NCBI GenBank assembly: GCA_963969395.1
Contig: OZ017795.1
Span: forward strand, 23,541,063 to 23,605,062
Direction of reading: 5' to 3'
Length of the DNA: 64,000 nt
DNA from: Pseudoscleropodium purum
Lineage: Eukaryota > Streptophyta > Bryopsida > Hypnales > Brachytheciaceae
The position numbers were made by a program, and so were the translations under genes. Of the stretch, positions 24,099 to 34,920 are shown piece after piece. The notes beneath the pieces are model-generated. The model searched no databases, was not told the DNA's origin, and saw only the letters and a list, made by a program, of their open reading frames with translations. The number at the start of each line of letters is the position of its first letter. The stretch's first letter is position 1.

Positions 24099-24379
24099 GC
24101 TTAGAAGGTCAATCAATGATGAGAATCTACCCTTTCTAAGGCAAATTTCAAAATTAGAGGAGGAGTTTTGTACATGCTATTTGAAATTGCCCAAACTATC
24201 TAAAAGAAAATTATAATCCCATGTTGAAAGAGGTACATGTTTGCACCTAGTATCAAATTTGAAGAACATTTGTTGAAAAATGACTTTATATGCACCTACC
24301 TGAAATCATTCGTTTACTTTCAACAATCATGTAGTCATTTAGGGGTTAAACAAATATAGATATGCATACATACGGACAT

Positions 24380-24488
24380 AGATATAGATATTATTGTTGA
24401 TACATGTATTAATCATTGCATTAAAAAAGAGAACTACAAAAACAACAACCAAGCCAAGCCACGCACCTTGGACAATGAAGACATAAGG

Positions 24489-24534
<46 letters not shown>

Positions 24535-27500
24535 ATAATGGAAAAGGCAAAAAGTAGGACCCCTCTTGTTCCAAACGATGCTATTTGCAACCTATAAGCA
24601 TGAACCAACAACCTAAGCCAAATATTATCAAATTTAGCCTATATAGTTGTAGCATCTCTAAGACAATGTCTAGCTCCTAGTTGAGCCTTCAATTGGGTTG
24701 CATGGCTTGAGTCCAAAAACGCATCCTAAATAGCTTTGCAAGTGACCTCTAGAGGCCAACGGTCTTGAGAGAAGACCTTGACTATTGTGTGAAATCTATA
24801 TAATCCAAAGGAAAGAGCCTCTAAAGGAAGAGGGTCCAAATGATCTTGAGTTCTTGGAACCACCATGGAGTTGAAGAGTTAGAGACTTATTGAGTGAAAT
24901 ACATTTTAACATGGGAATCAATAATCGGATGAGCACCACGTAGATAAAAGAGAATAGACTGGGTATAGTCATAAACTTCGTTAGCCCTAGGGACAACAAT
25001 AAAATCTATAAGGAGATGATTCTTCAATTCCTATGTCGTAACATGAGCAACTTGTATCCATGCTCGGGTTTATCCAAGCCCTCCAAGACTATACAACAAT
25101 TGCGTTATGGAAGATTGACCACATGAAGGCGGATTCTTTAAGAGATCTGGTTTTATGCCATACATACATACAGTCCGGAAAGAAGGATGGGAAAAAATTA
25201 CTTGCCTATTTGGATGGAATTGATCTCAAGGGTTGACAATTTTTGGTGAGGAGCTTGTAACCTATTGTTGTGGAATAAGCCAATAGCTGTATTTTATTGA
25301 TCCATTGCTATTTTTTAAAAGGTCGAATGTCAAGGATTGAGAGGCTTCTAAATAGATAAAGAAGGAGATGCAAGTGTTGCTTTTTTGTACCGGAGAAATG
25401 TAGATCCTATGTACAAACCTTGAATAAACTAACTCTACATTGTAGACATGATAGATGGTGAGTTGCATGGAGGAAGAGCCCACCACATATGTTTGGGGGA
25501 ATCCGCCCAATGATACCGTTTAGACATGTGGGATAAGAGTCTCCTTACATACTAGATGAGTGGGCAAAACCACTGTTGCAAATTGCCCAGACTCAATGGG
25601 TGAAGAACTACCCACCTAGCATGCTAAGTACTTTTATGTAAATACTAGGGTCTAGTTGGTGACTTGCTCAATCTTGTCATCACTTTGTCACCTTGCTTGT
25701 TTGGGTCCCCGCCTTGCATTGCTCACCTTTTGTTGCAGTTGGAAAATCCAAAACAACTGCCTATTGCAAGTGCGTTATCTTCAACAACTTTTTTGTCCAA
25801 TGAAAATACTTGACTAATATTAGTGGAGAATTTGAATATTCTTAAGCAGTGGCCAATTTTGCCCATTCATTAGTGGGAACCTCTCCTTGGATGGGACGCT
25901 AGAGCTCACTCACATGCCCATTGATGGGCAAAATTTTTGGACACTAGTGGTTGGACTATCCATCGAAGCACCATGTAAGAGCACTCTAGGTATGTGATTG
26001 TTGGGAAGGAGGTTTTGCCAAATTAGAAAAGCAACATGGTCTTTCATAAGGGGAAAAAATCCAAATCAATCATCATCTTGAGCTACGGCAAATTGATTCT
26101 TAGTAAATATAATCCACTCAAGAGGAATGCTTGAGATAAGGAAATACCAATTATGTTTTTCCAACTCAGTAAAAGAAAAAAGAGTGGAAACCACATGCCA
26201 AGGTTTGAAGTCATGAGTGTGAAAATCCCATAAATCACTAATTGTTCAAAACCCTTCCTAGGCAAGCACTTTGGCCCTATCTGGTGAAAAATTAAAATTA
26301 GAGTTGATGTAGCTAAATGACCACCAAATACTTGTTGAGAGAACCTCATCAACATTTGAGGGCGAGGAGGGTTCAATGTGCTTTACAATACACCTCCACG
26401 CTCCAATGATTCTATTCCATAGTCTAAGATCCCCAAGTGATAGATGGTTTATGAACCATTAGCCATGCTTGAGAAGGAAACCAATACCCACATTTAGGAT
26501 GGGGTTTCATTCTAGATATTCTATATCTAAGTAATAATTTGAGGCTAGTGATGCCTAGCTTGATAGCAAAAAAGATCCATTTAGCTAGAAGAGTTGTTAA
26601 GGAAACCTATAGGTCTAATAGTTTGAGTCCTCCAATGCTCTTAGGGAGGCCACAATCATTCCAACATATGCGTGCTCTAGTTGCATGTTTAGTTTGACTC
26701 TAGAGAAAATGCCTTAAAAAACCAGGTATGGTTTGAATAGCCTAAATGGAGTCACTCCAAATTGTGATAAAATAATAAAGAGAAGAGAATAGCACTACTT
26801 TGACAACGGTCACATGTCTTGCAAGAAAGAGGCATTGAGAGGTCCAAAAGGATACTTTTTTCAAAAAAATTGTTGAAAAAATCCATTAATGTCCTTGATT
26901 TCCAAAGTAATATTGAAAAGAGCGCCATGTAACTTAGATAATGAACTAGGTGGAACCCAAGTAACGTTAAAGCTATCTAACCAAGATGGTTTCTGTTTTG
27001 ATGAAAACTAATAGGTAATATTTTTGGTCCAATTGATGGACAAATCTATGGCACTTCCAAAATATTGTAAGAGGGTAATAGAATTCCTAAGATTAGTCTA
27101 ACATCCTCTAATGGATAAACCTTTGTCATCTGCATATTGTGATACAAGCTGAGACAAAACACTATGTGGTAATCGAATACTATGAATGTTTATGAGATTT
27201 TGCTCCATTGTAGCAGCCATATGTAGTGTTTCCCCTGTAAGCAAAAAGAAGCAAGAGGCCAATGGATAGCCTTCATGCACTCTTCTCAATATGGGGAGGG
27301 ATGAAGTCACTTGACCATTAATTAAGACTAAGGTAGAAGCATCTTGAAGAAGCATCATAACTAAATAGGTAAAAGAATTAGAGATTCCCATTTTCTACAT
27401 GACGCAAAGCATGATCCTTAAGTTGATAGTATTTGACTTCAAGTTTGTTAATTGAGATTTGGCATAATGACTAACTAAAGTAGGAGGTCCATAAAGTGCT

Positions 27501-27592
27501 TGGATTCTATTGTACATTAGAAGGGGTTTCAAGCCAAAGAAGGGCATTTGGGGCTTGTTCCCTTGGCTATTCCTAGGGCAATAAAAGAACAC
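24380..27592 (-). pseudogene. LINE (non-LTR retrotransposon) relic with reverse transcriptase domain
   Basis: The frame at 27391-27098 has the reverse transcriptase core: VLINGQVTSSLPILRRVHEG, then YPLASCFFLL, then SQYADD, corresponding to the usual NG, RGVRQGCPL and YADD catalytic box. Downstream on the same strand, about 26720-26570 contains CWNDCGLPKSIGGLKLLDL and LAKW, the LINE thumb region, and 26430-26083 resembles the region C-terminal to it. Stops and frameshifts are frequent, so it is dead. The 3' end is near 24380-24440 (TTTTTTAATGCAATGATTAA on the minus strand). The endonuclease half is missing or unrecognisable, consistent with 5' truncation. A run of 45 A's (24489-24533) is a T run within its 3' untranslated region. 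Confidence 0.75.
24489..24533. repeat. A(45) mononucleotide run
   Basis: Forty-five consecutive A's on the plus strand, preceded by CATAAGG and followed by CATAATGG. It lies inside the LINE relic in antisense orientation. Its length is likely unstable and prone to assembly error. Confidence 0.95.
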
Positions 27593-27689
27593 AGTTTCTC
27601 AAAATTTTAAAAAATTAAAATTTATAAAATACTATTTTATTTTATTTTTTCAAAAATGATGTGGCACTATCTTGACCACATCAAATTGT

Positions 27690-28080
27690 GCAATTGGTAG
27701 CATTTCCACACAATTCAAACAATTTTTAGGGCCCAAGAACTTGCAGTCTTCCCAAGCCCTCAAATTTCATCTAATGAAAGCATCCTCTCATATAGAGGTA
27801 CATTTTGCTTTCTCATTGCACCAACAATATACAAATGGTGTACATTTCAAGAGATGGATGCTTTTAGAACCCGACCACAACTACTATATTTCAACTTGAG
27901 AAATTTATAAATAATTCTATGAAGCTCCAAAAGATATTAATCAACTTGGATTAGATGCCAATTCCATTTTTCTTTCCATTTTTAAAAACTAAAATACCAA
28001 TTTCACAATGTATAACTTCTCCAAACTAATCAATGTCAAAATTTAAGCGGGCATTTTGTAGACCTCCTACCTTATCATTG
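27690..28080 (+). repeat. Dispersed repeat family A/B, plus-strand copy
   Basis: It shares, in order with the copy at 33480-34920: AAAGCATCCTCTCATATAGAGG-like start, CACCAACAATATACA, GATGCTTTTAGA, ATTCTATGAAG.TCCAAA, GGATTAGATGCCAATTCC, and TTTTGTAGACCTCCTACCTT. It is diverged and has no clear ends. Confidence 0.65.
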
Positions 28081-31000
28081 GGACAAATTGACCCCTCGTT
28101 CGTCTTCCCAAATTCCCAAACTTTTTTCTTAGGGGTGCATGTTAAAAAAAAGACCTCCTATTTTGTACTTGATTAACGCCTAAACGTCCAAATCCTTTTC
28201 TAAAATTGACAATTTGGGAATAATCGTTATAAAGTGCTATTTGGAAGAATATTTCAGAATTGACGTACGAATAAAAGTTGTAGATATTGAATTTTAGATT
28301 CCATCCATATGGTTAGATCCACTAGTGCTATCACCAATATTTTTCTATAAATTTTGAAAGGGAAATTTCTAAATTCCTTCTAAATTCAATCACAAGCAAA
28401 ATATTGCCATTTCTTGAGTAAAACTTGTTGGAATAGATTTGAAATGAGGTTCTCTTAATATAGTGATTTTTTGAAATTTCTGTGTTCTTTTAATCTGTGA
28501 CCTCACTTTTGCAAATCCAATTTTGAACTAAAATCTTTGCAATTTTTGGCTTGACACACTTCCACATTTGTAACTTTCAAAAAAATGTAAACTCTAGTAT
28601 GACCAAACCCAGCCATTGGATAGGACAACAACTTGATAAAGTATCTCCACAAATTAAATGACTTTCATCCAAGCTGTAATGAGAAAGAAAACCAAATTCC
28701 AATCTGTTCATCATCCAAAAATTGGACGTCGGAGCACTCCAGGGTTAATGTATGTTGTACACCTATCAAATTTGGGGTCTCTAATACAAATTTTATCATG
28801 CGTGGCAAATAAATAGGTCGCATGTTTTCCCTAGTGCAAAAAGCCAGAGACAAAGACAAGCGAGGGGGTCGGTTCTCACTAGCCTACTCAAATATACGGT
28901 ACATCAGATGATGCAAAGTAATCATAAGCAAATTACTCCTGCCGAAGTTACCCAGCATCATCTCTGAAGTTGTCTCCTATAACCCTGCAGAGTGTCAGTC
29001 TGTCAGGTTATCAGCAACACCTAATACTGTACATAGGCAGGCTATCAATCATCCCGGTTCCCAACACCACATGCAGCCAAAAAGGCGAGACTCCGTGCAG
29101 CCGTGCAGGGTATCAATTAGAAAGCCTACTGTAGTGGATTCACTTTTTCAAAAGAAAAAGGTAAAGTAAAGGCCAACTGCCAGGGTATGAACAGCTGCCT
29201 TGCAAGTTGCAGAAGGCGGTGCCAGAGTTCATGTGGCATAACAGGAAAAGCGTATGAAAACAGTTAAGTTTCCTTTTTCTTTTCTTTTTTCTTTTTTCTT
29301 CTTCTTTTGAGCAAATAAAAGAAATTTTCATTTCATTGCAAGGAAAAAAAAGAGTGATTAGTTTATACTGCACCCAATGGTCAGGTTTGGAGTGGCATTT
29401 CTTGTCAAATAATTAATTAAAGTTGGCAAATGTGACTTGGCAAATACTTAAAAAATTGAAAGGTTCATTTGACTTCCCATACAATTTTTTTTTAAATAAA
29501 ATGAAATCCCAATTGTTCTAAATTTTGAATTTAGAAAAGAAAAGAAAATTGTTGGCCTTGACCATGGTACTAGGTGTGGTAATAATCGCAACGAGGATTC
29601 ATAATCAACTTGTAACAAAACTGACATTATCCAAGAAGAGGAAGTGTGTGTAGTGAAACATTGTGTTGCTATGTGCTTGGTCATATCTTACACATACATT
29701 ACTTTTAAACCCCAATTTTTAGGCAAGACCCTTGTATTCCATGTGTCTCAAAAAAATCTTGTAGTTGGACAAAATATTCGAGATTAACATTGAAAATATA
29801 GTTATTTCAACCCATATTGAGTTGTAAGTAGAGTTTGGTGATTTCCTATTGTGATTTTTGAGTATTGAAAAGTACAATTTTTGGAAATTTTTAAGGAACA
29901 CTAGTGGGTCCTTAATTGTTGAGTGTGAGGTCATCATTTTGTAGGTAGTTAGTATGGGCCCAAAACCATATATGGAATTTTATTCCACCTTCCTCAAAGG
30001 CCCAATGCTTCATTTCTTTCAATTGGGAAATACTCTACAAGATGCAAAAATAAGAACAAATAATATTGATTGACCTTTTCATTTGTGTTTTGATTGATGA
30101 TTTTATGGATATATATGTGGAGGGAGAACTATTATATGGAGTTGTGTCGCCAATCATAAATAACAATCAAAAGCCAAATTTGACCAATTTGTAACATCAC
30201 AACTAAAAGATCATTTTGGGACAAAAAAATAAAGGGGAACTAGAAGATCATTTTATTTACATAACTATTTTTAGAAGGTGTTTAAAAAAAATTCAAGAGT
30301 CTTTTGTAACTTTTGATCCAAGAAATTTTAGGCATTAAACTACTTCATAATATATGTGCATCAAAAATTGTCACCTCTAATGTACATAGTACATTCATTT
30401 GACGTGACAATTATGAGTACTAGAGCAAGCATTAACCCCTAATTGCCTAGGCAATTATATATGGTTGCCCTAAAACCTCAAGCTCATCTTGGTGTGGGCA
30501 GTTAAATTCCTTTGACTATTTAAAAAAAATTCGGACACTTTTTAGGGTTAACTATTGAAAACATTCATTTTTTACTAAAAAAAAAGGTACATATTTGATT
30601 GTTGAGAGGTCTCCAAAGTCATATACGTCTAAGAGTAGAAGTATAAAGCTTGCTAATTTTATTTCATTTTGCAACTTTGAACAAAGTTTGTCAATTCACT
30701 TAATTTGAGATTTAAAAACTTATACTTATCCATTTGCTTTGAAAATGGTCCCAGTGGATAGAGGAAAGTATTTTCATGATATTCACCTTTGAAAATTTAA
30801 ACATGCAAGTGTTGATTTGGAGTTATTTGTGATTTATACTTCTTTTTTTAAAAATTGCATGTCAACAATTGTAAGGTGGATTGTGCAATGAATTTAATGG
30901 CTTTTCATGTGAAGAAAATAAGTTTTTTGAAAGTGCATTTTAGTATACTAACACAATTTGTAGTTATTCATGTCACCTTTGATCCCCCCCCCCAAATTGA

Positions 31001-31600
31001 ATGTACAAATTTCTAAAACATTGTGGGGAGGGGAAACATACTAAAAATAGAAAATTTACATTTCACTTGTTATAATCTCATAGCTCTTATGCAATTTTGC
31101 ACTCAAAATTGGTAAGCATGCTAAGAAGCAAGCTCTTTAAACATCTATATTGTTAAGTTTTGGAAAAAAAAAAAAAAATTTACTTCATTGGAGATAACCA
31201 TAAGTCCATGCTCTTTCTTCATAGTCAAAACACACTTAAAAAGGCTTGGGCATTCAAGGATTAAGGTAAGAATAGTAGAACCTCTCTGAGTCGGCCTTCT
31301 ATAAGCAAATAAACCTCTCTAAAGTAATAGGGCTAAGTGGTCTTAGCTATGGGAATATAATAAGTAGTAACACTAAATGAGAGCCAGCCAAAGAATTGTA
31401 GTAGACTTAGACCCTGTCAAAAAAAGGTAAAATATTCTTTTGAACAAGCTTCTTGATCATGATGCATAAGGTCTCTTCCTTGAAGATGTAGTACCTATGT
31501 CATTGTTGCAGTCGTTCTTGTGTAGTGTAGGCCCTCTCTTTACCTCAATGAACTTTTCTAAAATAACAGTGTCAAACAATCCCAAACCTACCACTTTAGA
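28081..31600. other. Intergenic DNA, mostly AT-rich
   Basis: No gene could be supported. A patch at about 28860-29130 has balanced composition and may be relic coding or promoter DNA, but no frame is convincing. At 29255-29345 a T-rich tract followed by TTTCATTTCATTGCAAGG looks like another minus-strand LINE tail. There is a run of ten C's at 30984-30993. Confidence 0.6.
29255..29345 (-). mobile_element. Probable LINE 3' tail
   Basis: On the minus strand it reads CCTTGCAATGAAATGAAAAT followed by a long A-rich, G-dotted tail. It resembles the tails at 32201-32266 and 7012-7054. No target duplication was found. Confidence 0.4.
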
Positions 31601-31609
31601 GAGGTTCTA

Positions 31610-31860
31610 CTATCCACCCAAAATTGCACTCTCCCTACAACCTCCATCATCACTCTGTCTACACCTCCAAAATCAAACCAATGTACATATGTTGAAGAAA
31701 CGATTTCAAAACATCTACCAAAAAAAACTTTCATCCTTTGTAACTTTTGCATATAATATCCAAATGTCTTGTTCTTTGGTGGGTTGGAACCTCCTTTCCC
31801 TTGCCATCAAGAAGACCAATGAGAATTTCACCAGTGTGTCTCATAATAGTAGGCACAGGC
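31610..31860 (+). repeat. Dispersed repeat family A/B, second-half copy
   Basis: It aligns in order with 34680-34920: CAATGTACATATG, ACATCTACC, AACTTTCATCCTTTGTAACT, ATATCCAAATGTC, TGTTCTTTGGTGGGTTGGAA, and TAATAGTAGGCA. The 164-codon open frame over it (31497-31991) is therefore a repeat by-product. A (CATT)n microsatellite follows at 31861-31883. Confidence 0.65.
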
Positions 31861-32190
31861 CATTCATTCATTCATTCATTCATTTCCTTTGGGCACCAAT
31901 TGAACGGTGCTCAATTGCAGAGAAGGAGTGTCATACTTACAGTTTGCCAGTCCGGAGCAAGATTTTTGCCCAAATTGTCGCTGTGCAGTAGCCTATCATT
32001 GGTCACGCTTGCTTGAATTGCTTTTGTTTTTGTCTGGCCAACAGAGAACTTAACTTCGCATCCGCAGTGAGAGCTGATCATATGGTTTCATGTTGAGTTC
32101 TGCTGCTGCTGCAGTGTCTGTGCCTTGCTCATGCGTTTGTTGCAGCACCTGCAAGACTTTCTAACCGAAGCTTACGTTATATTACAGCCG

Positions 32191-32276
32191 TTGTTTCATT
32201 TTCATTTTTTATTTATTTTTGAAACAAATGAAACAGGATTTCATTGCAGAGGAAAACAAGTGTCCTTTGTTTCATT
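32191..32276 (-). mobile_element. 5'-truncated LINE 3' end with 10-bp target duplication
   Basis: The 66-bp insert 32201-32266 is flanked by TTGTTTCATT at 32191-32200 and 32267-32276. On the minus strand it reads CTGCAATGAAATCC and ends in AAAAATAAATAAAAAATGAA, the same design as the 43-bp insert at 7012-7054. Confidence 0.6.
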
Positions 32277-33479
32277 CGTGTCAAAAACAAACAAACAAAC
32301 ATACTTACAGCCTCACCTTGCATCAATGATGTGGAACAGCCCGTCTCTAGTACGGTACTCAAATAACCGACAGTTATTAGTATCAATGGTCCTCTTTAGA
32401 CTAGAGAGTAGCTCAGAGTCAGCAGACTGAAGCTGGGAGAGGTACTAGCTGCTGAGCCGACGAGAAACTGCTTTTGAGCCAAAGGAGATCCGCTTTTGAG
32501 CCCATGAGAGCTTCGAAAATTGAGAAGACCAAGGAATGGAATTTGACACTCGAAATTTGGAAGTCCAAAGGTTGGAGAGAAGTGGATGTCATTACCACAA
32601 ATAGACTTTCATTCTGTGGTGGTGGTGTGGTGTTGGGGGGAAGTACTAGTACACAATATTTGAATCCCTTGGAATTGTAGTCAAGCCCCATCTTGAGAGG
32701 CTCGTGGATTTGACTACAATTTTAGAGGCCTTTGAACCAAAAAGGTTCGTAGTTAATCATTCAAAAAGAAAATTTTCACTATGAGCTACCCTAGTTTAGA
32801 AAACATATTTAAATTATAGATGAAATGCTTTTGTGCTCCCTTTCTTACTTTACACTACTAACCTTCAGAAATCGATCTTTCAACAATATCTTCGTAGGAA
32901 AAATAAGATCTCTTTTTATGTGGTAATTAACTGTTCTTAGCTCAACAATCATGCTTTTCTATCATATAAGCATGGGAACTTTATGGGAACCCTAGATTTT
33001 GATGGCCTCAAATTCTTCTATGTGATCCATCGTTAAATTGTCACCCCTAAGCTTGTCTCTATTACTAAATCCATTTTAATTGCATTTATAAAAATAGTCT
33101 TTGAAATTTGACTTATAAAAATCTAGTTTTCTTATAAGAATATCAAGTTTGAATTGAAACTTTGAGCATTCATTCACGTCTTCTTAGTTCTTACACTACT
33201 TTAACAATTAGATCATTTATTCCACATCTTTAAGCCATATCACCATTGGAAACTTGAGTCAATGGTAAAAATTAACAGAGATTGATACTCATTTTGTAAA
33301 TCAATGCATTCAATATTTTCTCTCTAAAGGCTTTCCATTTGTCTATGACAACTATACTTTTTCATTTAATTTTGTGTTGCTTACAAGCCCATCATCTTTT
33401 GCCAACCTTCAAAGAAGCTACACGGGAAATGACAAGCCAATCACCATACTCATCAACCATCCATTGATGAAATAAATAT
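32277..33479. other. Intergenic DNA without a recognisable feature
   Basis: Mixed composition to about 32700, then AT-rich. An (ACAA)n tract lies at about 32286-32300. Short frames on both strands at 32419-32691 overlap each other and have no domain. Confidence 0.6.
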
Positions 33480-34920
33480 GTGTATTCCTCAATTCTTCAA
33501 AAGGTAGGAAGTCTATTCAAAAGCAATTATACTCTAAAAGCATTCTCTAATACAAAGGTATACATTGCTTTTTTCAACATACCAATTGCATTCATCAATA
33601 TACCAACAATAAACATAGGAGCTTTTAGAGTCATGTGTGATTCTAACTTCAAATTCCATAACTAATTCCATGAAGGTCCAAACACTAGAAGAACATGTTC
33701 AACACAACCGACTACTATGCAACTAGTGTCCTATTCAACTATCATGCGACTCTAATTCTCTCTATTAGGACCAAATCTAATGTAACTGTTTTATGTCGTT
33801 TTACAACATTGATATATTGTTTTAGTTGCAAAGCAGTCATTCTATAGTTGCAAAAAACAACTATGAAACAACTAGTGCCTTATACAAATATCATGCAACC
33901 TAAAATAACCATAGTTGTTTCTTAATTGTTTCCTAGTTGCTTTCAAAGTTCATTCCCATTTGTCTTATATCAATTGTCCCATATCAATTGTCCCATATCA
34001 ATTGTAAAGAGTACCATTAGATTGAATATATAGGACTCATAAGTTATTGTAATCTTATGTAATGATTTTTTTTGATAGAATTAGTAGATTTCTACAATTT
34101 GTAGAAAAATAATAATTAAAACTCAAGGAATTTTTAAAATATAGGAAGAGGGTACACTTGAAATTTTGAAATCTAGAAAAAGGTAGTTTTAAAATTTTAG
34201 AATCTAGAAGGAAGGTAGATATGAAAATTTGAAATCTACAAATCATTGAGATTAATATTTTAAAATCTACTAGTTGCAAACATCAATGAAGTTCTTCATA
34301 TGCTGTCAGATGACAAAAAAACTTGCAACTAAACTGCAACTAATGCAACTTGTTCATTGCAACTACGGGCTCTAAATTATTACCTAGTTGTAAATGTCCC
34401 ATGCAACTACAAAATGAGTTGCACACTTAGACACTATAATTGCAAAATCCCTCATTTTCTTCTAGTGAAAAACATGCAGTGACTTGAATTAGATGCCAAT
34501 TCCATTTGTCTTTCAAGGGAAATTTACAATCTTTTTTTTTCTAAAGAGTAAAAGCCCCCTAATTTGTGAAGTAGTTGGTACATAATGTCTTTGTAGACCT
34601 CCTTCCTTAAATGGTGAAAGTCATTCATCATCCATATCCTAAAAAGCTTAAACACTCATATAAGTTGATTACACCCCAAATCACATCCTACCTACAATTG
34701 CCATTATCACTTTGTATCATCTTTGAAATCAATATGTACATATGAAAAAAAATTTAGAACATCCACTAGAAAAAACTTTGACCCTTCATAACTTTTGTAT
34801 ATGATATCCAAATGTCACATTCTTTAGTACGTTGGAACCTACTTTCACTTGCCAACAAAAAAAATTACAAAATTTGACAATTCTAATAATAGTAACTAGG
34901 CATAGTAGCAAATAGTGTCG
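33480..34920 (+). repeat. Longest dispersed repeat family A/B copy, split by a CACTA-type element
   Basis: Part A (33480-33682 and 34468-34520) is interrupted by the element at 33683-34467. The left side ends ATTCCATGAAGGTCCAAA and the right side resumes toward TTAGATGCCAATTCCATTTG. In the copies at 27690 and 48060 these two halves are nearly contiguous. Part B follows at 34680-34920. Part A+B without the insertion is about 650 bp. The family is unclassified: I see neither terminal repeats nor coding sequence. Confidence 0.65.
33683..34467. mobile_element. Non-autonomous CACTA (En/Spm)-type element, 785 bp
   Basis: The left end is CACTAGAAGAACATG and the inverted right end is CACTAGAAGAAAATG. 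The flanking triplets are AAA on both sides (33680-33682 and 34468-34470), the 3-bp duplication expected of CACTA elements. Both subterminal regions are packed with the word GTTGCA or its complement TGCAAC (for example ATGCAACTAG, TAGTTGCAAA, ACTTGCAACT, CTAGTTGTAA). Such repeated words are the usual transposase-binding design in this superfamily. No transposase is encoded. It sits inside a dispersed repeat, so it is younger than that copy. Confidence 0.8.

Noticed and set aside
23793..24216. Arg-rich open frames of 75-103 codons
   Set aside because: They lie in the GC-rich MITE on both strands at once and come from its few stop codons, not from coding.
24489..24533. A(45) run as the poly(A) tail of a plus-strand retroelement
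   Set aside because: The surrounding LINE relic is on the minus strand and its 3' end lies further left, at about 24380-24440.
24339..24611. Open frame with a run of Phe
   Set aside because: The Phe run is only the A(45) tract read on the other strand, inside the LINE relic.
31497..31991. 164-codon open frame as a gene
   Set aside because: It overlies part B of the dispersed repeat and a CATT microsatellite, with no domain and no conservation pattern.
34741..34780. CACTAGAAAAAA as another CACTA terminus
   Set aside because: The same position in other copies of this repeat has a variant of the word (CTACCAAAAAAAA), so it is part of the repeat and not an element end.
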